This document shows, piece after piece, positions 27,219 to 36,214 of a DNA stretch of 52,500 nt (its first letter is position 1; the number at the start of each line of letters is the position of its first letter). The notes beneath the pieces are model-generated. The model was not told the origin of the DNA. It saw only the letters and a program-made list of their open reading frames with translations, and did no database searches. The stretch is from Candidatus Aminicenantota bacterium (GTDB taxonomy: Bacteria > Acidobacteriota > Aminicenantia > S016-38), in the NCBI GenBank assembly GCA_027068075.1, contig JAMOUJ010000003.1:1-52500 (forward strand). Direction: 5' to 3'. The position numbers and the translations under genes are program-made.

Positions 27219-29860
27219 CCCTTCCTCCTTTTCTTCTTCTTTTTCTTGGAAGAAATAACTTTGGCCTTGGGCATTTTTATCTTTATCCTCATTCTTTCCA
27301 TCTCCTCCTGGGTAACGGGTTCGTAGAGGAAGGCGTATCTTACGGCGTCCTCCTCTATGCGGTTCATCATCTGGTTGAACATTTCGTATCCTTCCCTTTT
27401 GTATTCCACCAGGGGATCCCTCTGGGCGTATCCCCTGAGGCCTATTCCCTCCCGGAGGTGGTCCATGGCCAGGAGGTGGTCCTTCCAGTATTTATCTATG
27501 AGTTGAAGCATGATGAACCTCTCCATCTCCGCCATGGCCTCCGGGGCCTTCCTTTTCTTTTCCCGGTAGCGCTCCAGGAGTTCCTTCAGGATGAGGTCCT
27601 TCAGTTCCTCCCTGGTTATGTTCTTCTTATCAAAATCAAGGTCCCGCAGGGTGAAGAGGAAGTGGTAGTTAAGTTTCTTCTCCAGCCCGTCCCAGTTCCA
27701 TTCGGAGGCCGGAACCTTCTCGGGACAGTTCTCGTCTATTATCCAGTCCAGTATGTCCTCTATGACCTGCTCTATTTCCTCGCCCAGGTCCTTGCCCTGT
27801 AGAATCTCCCGCCTCTTGGCGTAGATGATCTCCCTCTGCTTGTTCATAACTTCGTCGTATTCTAAAACATGCTTTCTTATGGAGAAGTTCTGGGCCTCCA
27901 CCTGCTTCTGGGCCCTCTCTATGGTTTTGGAAACCAATTTACTCTCAATGGGAACGCCCTTTTCCATGCCCAGCCTCTTCATAAGGCCGGAAATCCTGTC
28001 GGAGCCGAAAATCCTCATGAGGTCGTCTTCCAGGGAGAGGTAAAACCTGCTTTCTCCGGGGTCTCCCTGTCTTCCGGACCTTCCCCTCAACTGATTGTCT
28101 ATTCTTCGGCTCTCGTGCCTTTCGGTTCCCAGAACGAAGAGTCCTCCCAGTTCCACCACCTTTTTGTGCTCCTCGTCGGTGATCTTCTTCGCCTCCTGAT
28201 AAACCCTTTCCCACTCTTCCCGGGAGACCGCCGCCGGGTCCTTGCCCTTCTTTCTGAGCATCTCCCGGGCAAGGTATTCCGGATTTCCCCCCAGGATTAT
28301 GTCCGTTCCCCTTCCCGCCATGTTGGTGGCCACGGTCACTGCCCCCAGCCTTCCGGCCTGGGCCACTATCTCCGCCTCCCTCTCGTGGTATTTGGCGTTG
28401 AGGACCACATGCTTTATCCTCTTCCTGCGGAGGAGGCGGCTCAGGTGCTCGGACTTCTCTATGGAAAGGGTCCCCACAAGAACCGGCTGTCCCTTTTTGT
28501 GCAACCTTTCAATTTCGTCCACCACCGCCTCCCACTTTTCCTCCTCGGTGCGGTAGACCACATCCGGATGGTCCACCCTTATCATGGGCTTGTGGGTGGG
28601 AATCACCACCACATCCAGGTTGTATATGGAGGCAAATTCCGCCGCTTCGGTGGCGGCGGTTCCCGTCATACCAGCCAGTTTTTTGTACATGCGGAAGTAG
28701 TTCTGAAAGGTTATGGAGGCCAGGGTCTGGTATTCCTGCTGGATTTTTACCCTTTCCTTGGCCTCCAGGGCCTGATGAAGCCCCTCGCTGTAGCGGCGCC
28801 CGGGCATGAGCCTCCCGGTGAATTCGTCCACAATGATGACTTTCCCGTCCTTGACGATGTAGTCCTTATCCCTCTTGAACAGGGTGTGGGCCTTCAGGGC
28901 GTTGTAGACCATGTGGATGTATTCCATGTTGCGGATGTCAAAGAGGTTCCCCACCTTGAGGGCCTTTTCCACCTTCTCTATTCCCTGCTCCGTCAGCACC
29001 ACCGTCCGGCTTTTTTCGTCCACCTCGTAGTCCACATCCTTTTTCAGGCGGCGGACGATCTCATCTATCTTGTAGTAGATGGCGGTGGATTCCTCCGAGG
29101 GACCGGAAATTATGAGGGGAGTTCTGGCCTCGTCTATGAGTATGGAGTCCACTTCGTCTATTATGGCGTAGTTGTGCCCCCTCTGGACTATTTCGTCCAG
29201 GGAGTACTTCATGTTGTCCCGGAGGTAATCAAAGCCAAATTCGTTGTTGGTTCCGTAGGTTATGTCCGCCAGGTAGGCTTCCTTTCTGGAACATGGCACC
29301 AGTTTGGTGGTAAACCTCTCCTTGTTTTCCCACTCCACCAGGTAGGAGGCCTCGTGCTGAATAACCCCCACCGTGAGGCCCAGGAGAAGGTATATGGGGC
29401 CCATCCAGAGGGCATCCCTCTTGGCCAGGTAGTCGTTGACCGTTACCAGGTGGACTCCCTTTCCTTCCCTGGGGGTCCCGTCCAGGTCCCGGGCGTCCAG
29501 GGCGTTGAGGTAAATGGGAAGGGTGGCCACCAGGGTTTTACCTTCTCCGGTTTTCATTTCGGCGATTTTCCCCTGGTGAAGGACTATCCCTCCCATGAGT
29601 TGGACATCAAAGGGGCGCATTCCCACGGTCCGCCAGGCCACTTCCCGGGCCACGGCGAAGGCTTCGGGAAGGAGGTCGTCCATGGTCTCCCCGTCGGCCA
29701 AGCGTTTCTTGAATTCTTCGGTCTTAGCCGCCAGTTTCTCGTTGGAAAGGGCTTTTACCTCCGGCTCCAGGGAATTTATCTTTTCCACCACGGGCACGAG
29801 TTTTTTGAGTTCCCTTTCGTTTTTCGTTCCGAAAATTAACTCCAGAACCTTGGAAAACAT
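27215..29860 (-). CDS. secA: Protein translocase ATPase SecA
   Basis: SecA drives export of unfolded preproteins through SecYEG. The 881-residue protein contains the Walker [10 protein letters not shown] (about 102), the DEVDS Walker B, the preprotein-crosslinking domain, the [11 protein letters not shown] motif, the [14 protein letters not shown] helicase motif and [18 protein letters not shown]. The C-terminal zinc-binding tail (CxCx8CH) seen in many SecA proteins is absent; the protein ends in a Lys/Arg run ([12 protein letters not shown]). The long C-terminal wing and scaffold regions are intact. Its start has GGAGG, and an extended -10 lies 26 bases upstream. Secretion capacity matches the many signal peptides in this window. 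Confidence 0.98.
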   Translation of the reverse strand: MFSKVLELIFGTKNERELKKLVPVVEKINSLEPEVKALSNEKLAAKTEEFKKRLADGETMDDLLPEAFAVAREVAWRTVGMRPFDVQLMGGIVLHQGKIAEMKTGEGKTLVATLPIYLNALDARDLDGTPREGKGVHLVTVNDYLAKRDALWMGPIYLLLGLTVGVIQHEASYLVEWENKERFTTKLVPCSRKEAYLADITYGTNNEFGFDYLRDNMKYSLDEIVQRGHNYAIIDEVDSILIDEARTPLIISGPSEESTAIYYKIDEIVRRLKKDVDYEVDEKSRTVVLTEQGIEKVEKALKVGNLFDIRNMEYIHMVYNALKAHTLFKRDKDYIVKDGKVIIVDEFTGRLMPGRRYSEGLHQALEAKERVKIQQEYQTLASITFQNYFRMYKKLAGMTGTAATEAAEFASIYNLDVVVIPTHKPMIRVDHPDVVYRTEEEKWEAVVDEIERLHKKGQPVLVGTLSIEKSEHLSRLLRRKRIKHVVLNAKYHEREAEIVAQAGRLGAVTVATNMAGRGTDIILGGNPEYLAREMLRKKGKDPAAVSREEWERVYQEAKKITDEEHKKVVELGGLFVLGTERHESRRIDNQLRGRSGRQGDPGESRFYLSLEDDLMRIFGSDRISGLMKRLGMEKGVPIESKLVSKTIERAQKQVEAQNFSIRKHVLEYDEVMNKQREIIYAKRREILQGKDLGEEIEQVIEDILDWIIDENCPEKVPASEWNWDGLEKKLNYHFLFTLRDLDFDKKNITREELKDLILKELLERYREKKRKAPEAMAEMERFIMLQLIDKYWKDHLLAMDHLREGIGLRGYAQRDPLVEYKREGYEMFNQMMNRIEEDAVRYAFLYEPVTQEEMERMRIKIKMPKAKVISSKKKKKKRRKG

Positions 29861-29885
29861 AGTATCCTCCGCTTAAGTCAATACT

Positions 29886-29894
29886 ATTCTAACA
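29886..29894 (-). promoter_or_regulatory. Extended -10 promoter for secA-guaB
   Basis: On the minus strand the sequence reads TGTTAGAAT, an extended -10. GGAGG and the secA ATG (29860) follow at ordinary distances. No convincing -35 is present at 16-18 bases. Confidence 0.45.
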
Positions 29895-29905
29895 CGCCAA
29901 AGGGG

Positions 29906-29934
29906 AAAAAGGGAAGGACCGGCCCGGCCGGCCC
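29906..29934 (-). terminator. Likely terminator after the FHA pseudoprotease gene
   Basis: Ten bases after the stop codon, the minus strand has a very GC-rich self-complementary stretch (29916-29934) that can fold as GGGCCGG, five-base loop, CCGGUCC, with further pairing register options. It is followed by CTTCCCTTTTT. The T tract is interrupted, so termination is probable but not certain. Confidence 0.5.
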
Positions 29935-29943
29935 TGAAATCCT

Positions 29944-31521
29944 TTACCCTTTTTTAAGGACCAGAATTACATCGCCCCTCTTGCCCAGTTGAATGGGCTG
30001 GCCGGCGGGGACCACTTCCTGCGAAATTCTGTTCCCCTCCACATAGGTTCCGTTGGTGGAGTTCAGGTCCACCACCAGGAAAACTCCGCCCTCCTGGGGA
30101 ACTATTTTGCAGTGAACCTTGGAGACTATGGGCTGATTGATGACTATCCTGGCTCTGGCAGGGTCCCTTCCTATTATGGCTCCGCCGGTGGGAATGACCT
30201 CCTCCCCTATCTTTTCCCCCTTCACGAAAATCTCCACCCATCCCGCTGCCTCGGTCTCCAGGCCTCCGGCCTTCTCCTCCGAAGAAGATCCCTTCTGCTT
30301 GAGAGGGAGGTCTGAAGACCCGGATTTTTGGCCGGAACCGAAACCTTTAAGGAGGAGCCAGAGCAGGAAAAGTAGGGCCAGGCCGCCCAGCACCACCAGA
30401 ATCCTGTGCTTTTTCCACATTCTGCTAAGAAAAGGCACCTTACTGGTCTGCCTGAGGATTTCTGCCTGAAGTTTCTCCAGATCGGGCTGCCCCTTCATGT
30501 AGGAGAGAACCTGGGCCATCAGTTCCTTCGCCTTGAAATAATCCCCCTTCCAGTAGGCCTGAAGGAGTTTGTTGTAGGCCGTGGTAAACTCCGAGGAAAC
30601 ATTGTATTTAATCCCTGCTCCGCTTAGAAATTCCTTGGCAAGGTTTACGGGTATTAAGAAATTAACGCTTGAAGGGGTTTGAGGTTCACCGGAAAAGGGA
30701 TCCCGAAAACCCTGAGAAAAGAACACCACCCCGACGACCCTGGCGGCCTCGTTCACCACAGGACCTCCGGAATTCCCCGGGGTCAGGGCCACATCCGCCC
30801 GGATTACCTTCAGGCCGTCGTAGTCCACATTGAGGGCGGAGATAACCCCCCTGGTTAAGGTGGGTTGAATCTGGATTTTTTCAAACTCCGAACCCGGAGT
30901 CCAGAAATCCACCACAGCGGGGTATCCCACCGCCCACACCACCTGGTCCTTCACCAGGGAGGAAGAGTCACCCAGGAAAAGCACCGGGCAGTTGTCCCTT
31001 TCTATTTTAAGAATCACCAGTCCGTTTCCCCCTCCCTTCAACGGGGAAATTTTCTTTATCCGATAGTTAAATTTTTCGGAGTTGGAAAGGAAAACCTCGG
31101 CCCGAACTTTCATCTCCGTCACCCGGGGTTGGTGTTCTTTAACCCAGAGGTCAAAGTTTTCCCGGGTAAGTTCCAAGTTCTCTTCCTGGAGTTTCCGGGC
31201 CACGAATTTGAGGACAAGTTTGTCCTTAATCCCTTGCGGGTCTTCACCGGCCACCTTCACCACCTCCACCGCCGGGGTGGCAGTGAGGATGTAACCCTGG
31301 GGATTTACGAGGAACCCGCTCCCCAGGGTTCCCAAAACTACCTTTTCTTCCCCGGGCTGGTTCTCCCCCTCGTAGGCCACCACTCCCTGAACCACCGAGA
31401 GAATCCTTACCACCGCAGGTTTGGTTTGGTAGGCTATTTTCTCCGCCCTGGATATTTCCCTGGCCTGAGCGAAAACATAGGCCAGCGCCAAAACAATTAA
31501 AACGAGGATTTTCCTCTTCAT
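29944..31521 (-). CDS. Membrane FHA protein with trypsin-like pseudoprotease domain
   Basis: Protein of 525 residues: signal peptide (1-20), an HtrA-like chymotrypsin fold (about 30-300), one membrane helix (about 373-394), a Ser/Lys-rich linker and a C-terminal FHA domain (about 446-520). The nucleophile Ser251 stands in ALTPGNSGGPVV, but where active homologues read TNAHVV this protein has TATPAV (80-85), and where they read DLAVLKI it has GLVILKI (167-173). Catalytic His and Asp are therefore absent. The FHA core is intact (IIGRDPARARIVI, SKVHCKI, DLNSTNGTYV) and would bind phosphothreonine on the cytoplasmic side. The adjacent PP2C gene suggests a phospho-signalling pair. A periplasmic binding role for the dead protease domain is inferred. 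Confidence 0.85.
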   Translation of the reverse strand: MKRKILVLIVLALAYVFAQAREISRAEKIAYQTKPAVVRILSVVQGVVAYEGENQPGEEKVVLGTLGSGFLVNPQGYILTATPAVEVVKVAGEDPQGIKDKLVLKFVARKLQEENLELTRENFDLWVKEHQPRVTEMKVRAEVFLSNSEKFNYRIKKISPLKGGGNGLVILKIERDNCPVLFLGDSSSLVKDQVVWAVGYPAVVDFWTPGSEFEKIQIQPTLTRGVISALNVDYDGLKVIRADVALTPGNSGGPVVNEAARVVGVVFFSQGFRDPFSGEPQTPSSVNFLIPVNLAKEFLSGAGIKYNVSSEFTTAYNKLLQAYWKGDYFKAKELMAQVLSYMKGQPDLEKLQAEILRQTSKVPFLSRMWKKHRILVVLGGLALLFLLWLLLKGFGSGQKSGSSDLPLKQKGSSSEEKAGGLETEAAGWVEIFVKGEKIGEEVIPTGGAIIGRDPARARIVINQPIVSKVHCKIVPQEGGVFLVVDLNSTNGTYVEGNRISQEVVPAGQPIQLGKRGDVILVLKKG

Positions 31522-31659
31522 TTTCGTCCTCCTGTAATTTTATTTATGAAATTCACGAGAAAATCACGGCACATCCAGGGACCGTCGCTCTCGGATGTCC
31601 CTGTCCCAAGTACATCCCCCGGACTTATATTCACGCCCCCGCCGGTTCCCTCTCCCCCC
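31522..31659 (-). promoter_or_regulatory. Structured 138-base intergenic leader before the FHA pseudoprotease gene
   Basis: Between the PP2C stop and this gene the RNA (minus strand) has overlapping inverted repeats: CAGGGAC/GTCCCTG (31597-31603 with 31576-31582, 14-base loop) and three copies of a GGATGT/ACATCC element (31571-31576, 31593-31598 and 31612-31617) that can pair in two alternative ways. A TAAAAT hexamer (31537-31542) sits just before AGGAGG and the ATG at 31521, possibly an extra promoter. I do not recognise a known riboswitch class. No gene is supported here. Confidence 0.4.
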
Positions 31660-32640
31660 TTACGGACCGTTTCCACCATTTCCCTTTTCCTGAAGGGTTG
31701 AACTGGGAGTCTGAGGTTTCCCTGGCCCTTCACCTTTTTTGCTCAGGGTGAAGAGGTAATAGCCCAGGGAAAGGAGGAGCAAAAGGGCGAGGACCACGGC
31801 GACCAGGATGACCCTCTTCTTTCTCTTATCCCCCCTCCTCTTTAAAAAGGGAAGTTCCCGGGTGGAGTCCGTCTTTACCGGAGGGTTTTTAACCGGTGTT
31901 ATCTTGAGTTTCACTTCCCCTATGGCCACGGCCACGGCGGTTATGTTGTCGGGCCCCCCCCTCTTTTTAGCCGCCTCCACGAGAAACTCCACCGCATTTA
32001 TCAGGGGCAATCGGGAAATGATCTCGTAAATTTCCCTGTCCATAACCAGGTTTGAGAGTCCATCGGTGCACAGGAGAAATTTATCCCCCTCCCTAACCGG
32101 AAAGGGGCCTATTATCTGAGGTTCCACATCCTTTTTCATCCCTATCATTTGAAGTAGAACATTCTTCCTGGGGTGCTTCTTGGCCTCTTCCTGGGAAAGA
32201 AGCCCGTTGGAAACCAATTTCTCCACGAAGGATTGATCCTGGGTGAGCAGTTCTATCCCTCCGGAGGTTATTCTGTAAACCCTGGAATCGCCCACATGGG
32301 CTATGTAAGCCTGGTTGTCCTTTATGTAAAGGGCGGTGAGGGTGGTCCCCATGCCCTTGCGGGAGGGGTTGGACTGGCCCAGGGTATATATTTCCCGGTT
32401 CAAATGACGGTAAACGGAATCCAGAAATTCCCTGAGGTCCCCGGAGGGGGCCTGCGACAGGTATTCCTTCAGTTTCTGCACCGCCGTGGACGAAGCCACC
32501 TCCCCGGCCAGGTGTCCACCCAGGCCGTCGGCCACCACGAAGAGATAACCTTCACCGGGCAGAGCAAAGGCCCCGAAGGAGTCCTCGTTGTTCGTCCTTA
32601 CTACGCCTACATCCGTTTTTCCGTAGAAATGAACCTTCAT
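31660..32640 (-). CDS. PP2C-family Ser/Thr phosphatase with C-terminal membrane anchor
   Basis: Metal-dependent phosphatase that removes phosphate from Ser/Thr, normally opposing Hanks kinases. Residues about 1-235 form the PP2C domain: MKVHFYGKTDVGVVRTNNED, VVADGLGGHLAGEVAS, AYIAHVGDSRVYRI, LLCTDGLSNLV and GGPDNITAVAV, with all metal-binding Asp residues in place. A basic stretch and a membrane helix (about 278-298) follow, then a short Ser/Gly tail, 326 residues in all. The catalytic domain should face the cytoplasm. Its gene precedes the FHA pseudoprotease. The only kinase in the window lies 28 kb away, so a direct pairing with it is not shown. Confidence 0.94.
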   Translation of the reverse strand: MKVHFYGKTDVGVVRTNNEDSFGAFALPGEGYLFVVADGLGGHLAGEVASSTAVQKLKEYLSQAPSGDLREFLDSVYRHLNREIYTLGQSNPSRKGMGTTLTALYIKDNQAYIAHVGDSRVYRITSGGIELLTQDQSFVEKLVSNGLLSQEEAKKHPRKNVLLQMIGMKKDVEPQIIGPFPVREGDKFLLCTDGLSNLVMDREIYEIISRLPLINAVEFLVEAAKKRGGPDNITAVAVAIGEVKLKITPVKNPPVKTDSTRELPFLKRRGDKRKKRVILVAVVLALLLLLSLGYYLFTLSKKGEGPGKPQTPSSTLQEKGNGGNGP

Positions 32641-32699
32641 ATTTCCCCCGGCCCCATATCCTTTCCTTGTCTCCCTGAAAATCCCGAAAGACCCTTCAT

Positions 32700-32793
32700 A
32701 AAAAAACCTCTTAGGAGGTGAAGTTGAATCGGACAGGGCAATTCATTCCTCACCTCCTCCCTTAATTATAGTTTCACCGGAAAAAATCTTCAA
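32700..32793 (-). promoter_or_regulatory. Promoter and attenuator-like leader for the PP2C gene
   Basis: On the minus strand: -35 TTGAAG (32788-32793), 17-base spacer, -10 TATAAT (32765-32770). The transcript then has AGGAGGTGA (32750-32758), an ATG at 32746 opening an 11-codon frame, and TCACCTCCT (32713-32721), which can pair with the first element. The second element can instead form a five-base-pair hairpin ACCTC-CTAA-GAGGT (32706-32719) followed directly by seven U residues (32700-32706). The two foldings are mutually exclusive, the arrangement of an attenuator. Alternatively the whole hairpin simply terminates the upstream peptidase operon. Confidence 0.55.
32711..32746 (-). CDS. Possible 11-residue leader peptide
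   Basis: ATG at 32746 preceded by an excellent Shine-Dalgarno (AGGAGGTGAGGA) opens an 11-codon frame, MNCPVRFNFTS, ending in TAA inside the loop of the putative terminator hairpin. There is no run of one codon such as seen in amino-acid attenuators. Translation could block the Shine-Dalgarno-sequestering hairpin. This may be chance; nothing similar is known to me. Confidence 0.3.
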   Translation of the reverse strand: MNCPVRFNFTS

Positions 32794-34160
32794 TCTGCGT
32801 CGGGACTCACCCAGGGAGTCAGAGGACTCTCCCTCCCATCCTTCCCCACCACGGAGGCGGCATAGGCCACATCCTTGCCGGAGGCCACCACTTCCACCAC
32901 CGGCGTATAACCCCCTTCCCATACCATCTCAATGTCTCCCCCGGCATTTCTGTACAGTCTGTAGGAGGAAACGGAAACTTCCCGGGAGGGACTCCTCTCA
33001 AGGGTTATTTTGTCCACATACCGCCTGAGGAAAATGCCCCTGTCCTGGTGCCGCACCACCATAAGACCGTCGGGGGGGAAAATCTTGGGGGCGGGGAATA
33101 TCGCCACCACCATCTCCTGCCACTCCGTCTTGGTGAAACTGTAACCCGCCTCTATGTTGTCCGGAGAATAGTACCCATCAAAATACCCGCTCCATCCGAA
33201 GTTTATGTGAACCAGAAACTCGTGCTCGGTCTTCGTGTAGCCGTCCACCACCACCGCATGACACACATCTTCGCTGCATACGGTGAATTCAAAGGGCCTC
33301 CTCAGATCCCTTTCCCACATCATTCTCCTATACCACTGCTGACTGGTCATGGAGGAACGGGAAAGGTATTTAATGCCGGAGGAATACCGGAAATATCTGG
33401 GGAGCACCCCGGTGGCATCGGAGGCGTATGCGGAGGAGCCTTCGGTCCCGTAATCCATTTCAAATCCTACCCCCAGGTGGTAAAGCAAGAGGCCCACGGC
33501 CTTAATCTGGTGAAGTGGGGAGGAAACCAGAAGCCTCAGGGGCATGTCCCTCCAGGGATAACTTACGGAAAAACTGGCGGAAAGGACCCTCCCCTTCCAC
33601 TTGTAGGCGTGGCTTCCCCGGCCCTGCTTCGGCCATTCCCAGTATTTCATTATCTGCCCGAAGGCCACAGCCACGCAGCCGGCATAGGTCTTCTTCCCGT
33701 TCAGGACCGGGGCGTAGTAATTATAAGGATAATCCTGATCCCATCTGGTTTTGATCAGGGGATTCCGAGATACGGGGGATGAGATCTTCCCGTCCCTGAG
33801 GGCCACCCAGGCCAGAACGCCCCGTCTCCGGTCAAGGAGAGCCTTGAATTCCGGGGTTTTTTGAATTTCCTCCTGCTCAACGAACAGTTCCCAGAGAACA
33901 TACTTAACCACGGGATTTGACGGGTCGTAGGGAAGGGTGGAGTAAAGTTTTATGGGGGGAAGACGGCGGCTGGCCGGGAGGATAATGAAACCCCTGTCAA
34001 GACGGGAAAGGAAGCCTACCTTCTTTCCCCGGAAGAACACGGGCTCCACCTCCACCACCCGGCCCCTGCTCCAGGCGTTGGAAACCACCAGGGCCTCCTG
34101 AAGGGAGGCAGAAAATACTAAGAAGGCTAAAAAACAGACCGCCGCTAATCTGGACTTCAT
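32790..34160 (-). CDS. Secreted C10-family cysteine peptidase (streptopain-like), second copy
   Basis: Protein of 456 residues with a signal peptide and a propeptide-like region (about 20-135). The mature catalytic domain has Cys162 in YAGCVAVAFGQIMKYW and His301 in CHAVVVDGY, the dyad order of C10 peptidases, plus HINFGWSGYFDGYY. A C-terminal strand-rich module of about 90 residues (VDKITLERSP then YAASVVGKDGRESPLTPW) resembles a fibronectin type III-like domain. Its start overlaps the upstream copy by four bases, so the two arose by tandem duplication and are translated together. The two catalytic domains have clearly diverged. Extracellular protein digestion is the likely role; cell-surface processing is an alternative. 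Confidence 0.92.
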   Translation of the reverse strand: MKSRLAAVCFLAFLVFSASLQEALVVSNAWSRGRVVEVEPVFFRGKKVGFLSRLDRGFIILPASRRLPPIKLYSTLPYDPSNPVVKYVLWELFVEQEEIQKTPEFKALLDRRRGVLAWVALRDGKISSPVSRNPLIKTRWDQDYPYNYYAPVLNGKKTYAGCVAVAFGQIMKYWEWPKQGRGSHAYKWKGRVLSASFSVSYPWRDMPLRLLVSSPLHQIKAVGLLLYHLGVGFEMDYGTEGSSAYASDATGVLPRYFRYSSGIKYLSRSSMTSQQWYRRMMWERDLRRPFEFTVCSEDVCHAVVVDGYTKTEHEFLVHINFGWSGYFDGYYSPDNIEAGYSFTKTEWQEMVVAIFPAPKIFPPDGLMVVRHQDRGIFLRRYVDKITLERSPSREVSVSSYRLYRNAGGDIEMVWEGGYTPVVEVVASGKDVAYAASVVGKDGRESPLTPWVSPDAD

Positions 34161-35665
34161 TGATTAAGCCTGGGGACCACGAAGGGGGAGGGCTTTCCCT
34201 TTTTCCCGTCCCGGGAAATGGTCCTTACGGCATAGCGGTAGTCCTTCGGGGAGGTTCCCACATTGATCTCCACCTTCCGGTCCTGGCCCACCTCCACCTT
34301 CCCCTGGGTTATGATGAAGCCCGAGGAGGTATCCCACCGCAGAACCTCGTAGGCGGAGATGGAACCCTCGCCTCCGGGAGGAGCGTCCCACTCAACCACA
34401 TCCACGTAGCGGTTTACGAAAATTCCCCGGTCCCGATGGCGGGTGGCCCTCACCGAGGAAGGAGCCGGAGGCAGATTCGCCGGATAAATGTTGACCACGG
34501 CGTATTCCCATTCTATTACATTGAAATTGGTGGTCCCCGGCTTTATCTTGTCCACGGAGTAGAAACCGTCGTAGGCTCCTCCCCATCCCATGTTTATGTG
34601 GATGAACTCCCCGGCATCGCTGACCTTGTAGCCGTCTACCACCACCGCATGGCCGAAATAACTCCCGTCTTTTTTACCAAAAATGGAAAATTCAAAGGGT
34701 TCATACTGATCCACATGATGTTTAAGGACCCGAAACCACTGGGAGGCCTCCATATACTCGGTGCAGGTGGAATTCAAACACCTCCCTATGGCGCTCATGG
34801 CCTTGCTGTATTTGAAGTGTCTGGGAAAGGTGTCTATGGCGTTGGTGGGATAGGCCCCGGAGCCGCTGATCCCGTAGTCCATGTCCACCGCCACCCCTAC
34901 ATCGTACATGAGCCGGGCCACGGCGTCTATCTCCTCGGGGGTGGACCTGTCGTTCAGGGCAGCGGGCATTTTATCCCAACGATAGGGATGGGAGAAATTA
35001 GCGGAGAGGTACTTCTTTCCAGTTTCCCAGTAATAGGTCCGGGAACCCTGTCCCCGGTCGGGCCACTGCCAAAACTTCATTATCTGGGAATAGGCCACGG
35101 CCACGCATCCGGTGGGGGTGTGATACCCGCTGATGGTGGGGGTGTACTTATTGTAGGGACGGCCCTGATTCCATCGGGTCTCCACCATGGGACCGAAGAT
35201 GACCTGCTGGCCGGCGGCGGCCTTAAGTTTTCCCGTAGGGATCCCCAGGAGATATTTCCACCTCTTATCCGTTCCCTCCAAATGCCTATAGAGGTAAAGG
35301 AGACGGAGAACATCCCTGTGAAAACCCACCAACTCCGGCTGAAACCGCCCCCGATAGGAATAAAGTTTCACCGGGGAAACGCTGCTGGAGAGGGGAAGCA
35401 GGATGTATCCGGTGGGGAAAAGTTCCGCCAGATATCCAACCCTCTCCCCACGATAATACACCTCCCGGAAGTCCATGATGGCGAAGTTCATGTCTTGCCG
35501 GATTTCCGGAGAGAAAAACTCGGGAAGGGTTCTGAGACCGGCAAAAAACCTCATTTCCTGATTCATGAAGACCACCCATTTGTGGGCCACCTTCCAGGCC
35601 TTGTCCGCCGGGACCTCACCCAGCAGCAGGAAAACCCACAGGAAAATCATCAAAATCTTCTTCAT
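34157..35665 (-). CDS. Secreted C10-family cysteine peptidase (streptopain-like), first copy
   Basis: Protein of 502 residues. Signal peptide MKKILMIFLWVFLLLGEVPA, propeptide-like region with the inhibitor-style strands YRGERVGYLAELFPTGYILL, then the catalytic domain with Cys187 in TPTGCVAVAYSQIMKFW and His339 in GHAVVVDGY, followed by HINMGWGGAYDGFYS. The C-terminal part carries the same fibronectin-like module as the next gene (YRYAVRTISRDGKKGKPS). Active-site residues are intact. The gene lies nine bases after cobO, so it appears to be in the sucCD-cobO transcript, an odd pairing of a secreted protease with central metabolism. Propeptides of C10 enzymes normally keep them inactive until export. 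Confidence 0.92.
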   Translation of the reverse strand: MKKILMIFLWVFLLLGEVPADKAWKVAHKWVVFMNQEMRFFAGLRTLPEFFSPEIRQDMNFAIMDFREVYYRGERVGYLAELFPTGYILLPLSSSVSPVKLYSYRGRFQPELVGFHRDVLRLLYLYRHLEGTDKRWKYLLGIPTGKLKAAAGQQVIFGPMVETRWNQGRPYNKYTPTISGYHTPTGCVAVAYSQIMKFWQWPDRGQGSRTYYWETGKKYLSANFSHPYRWDKMPAALNDRSTPEEIDAVARLMYDVGVAVDMDYGISGSGAYPTNAIDTFPRHFKYSKAMSAIGRCLNSTCTEYMEASQWFRVLKHHVDQYEPFEFSIFGKKDGSYFGHAVVVDGYKVSDAGEFIHINMGWGGAYDGFYSVDKIKPGTTNFNVIEWEYAVVNIYPANLPPAPSSVRATRHRDRGIFVNRYVDVVEWDAPPGGEGSISAYEVLRWDTSSGFIITQGKVEVGQDRKVEINVGTSPKDYRYAVRTISRDGKKGKPSPFVVPRLNQ

Positions 35666-35674
35666 ACTCCCTCC

Positions 35675-36214
35675 TTAGTATTCAATGCCTTTGCGGGCGG
35701 AAAGCCCTTCTTCAAAATAGTGTTTGATCGCCTTCATTTCCGTGACGAGGTCCGCCGCCTCCATCACCGAGGCCGGAGCCCTTCTCCCGGTAAGGACCAA
35801 CTCCACCTGGGAGGGCTTTTCCTTAATCAAAGCCAGGACCTCTTCCTCCTTTATCAGGTTAAAATAAACCGCCACATTAACCTCGTCAAGGATGACCAGG
35901 TCGTATTCCCCACCCACGAGGGCCCGTCGGGAAAGAGAAAGGGCCTCCCGGGCCATCCTCACCGCCTCCGCCGGAGGGGAGTTCCTGTCGGTGATGAACT
36001 CCTCCCCTCCGCACTGGTGAATTTCTATAAGGTCCGAAAGCCTCTCCTTTATGATCAGGGCCTCTCCGGTTTCCCTTCCCTTCATGAACTGGCAGATGAA
36101 AACCTTGAGACCCCTTCCGGCGGCCCTCAGGGCAAGCCCCATGGCGGCGGTGGTCTTCCCCTTGCCAGTTCCGGTGTATACCTGGACCTTACCCTGCGTT
36201 AGTTTATCTGCCAA
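35675..36214 (-). CDS. cobO: Cob(I)yrinic acid a,c-diamide adenosyltransferase
   Basis: CobO/BtuR-type enzyme that transfers the adenosyl group from ATP to cob(I)alamin or precursors, producing coenzyme B12 forms. The 179-residue protein has the P-loop [20 protein letters not shown] near residue 14, then [32 protein letters not shown] and [20 protein letters not shown], all family features. Start is TTG at 36214, preceded by AAGGAAG; it overlaps sucD by 11 bases. Co-transcription with succinyl-CoA synthetase fits a link to adenosylcobalamin-dependent methylmalonyl-CoA mutase, which feeds or drains succinyl-CoA; that mutase is not in the window (inference). Confidence 0.95.
   Translation of the reverse strand: MADKLTQGKVQVYTGTGKGKTTAAMGLALRAAGRGLKVFICQFMKGRETGEALIIKERLSDLIEIHQCGGEEFITDRNSPPAEAVRMAREALSLSRRALVGGEYDLVILDEVNVAVYFNLIKEEEVLALIKEKPSQVELVLTGRRAPASVMEAADLVTEMKAIKHYFEEGLSARKGIEY

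Noticed and set aside
27869-29839. A 656-codon open frame antisense to secA
   Set aside because: Its translation is His/Gly/Val-rich low-complexity sequence with no motif, a by-product of the codon bias of secA on the other strand.
31518-31733. A 71-codon minus-strand frame between PP2C and the FHA gene
   Set aside because: It overlaps the PP2C 3' end out of frame, is Gly-rich and covers the structured leader; no ribosome site supports it.
34160-36202. A 680-codon plus-strand frame over the C10 peptidases and cobO
   Set aside because: It spans three well-supported opposite-strand genes, has no ribosome site or domain, and is explained by their codon bias.
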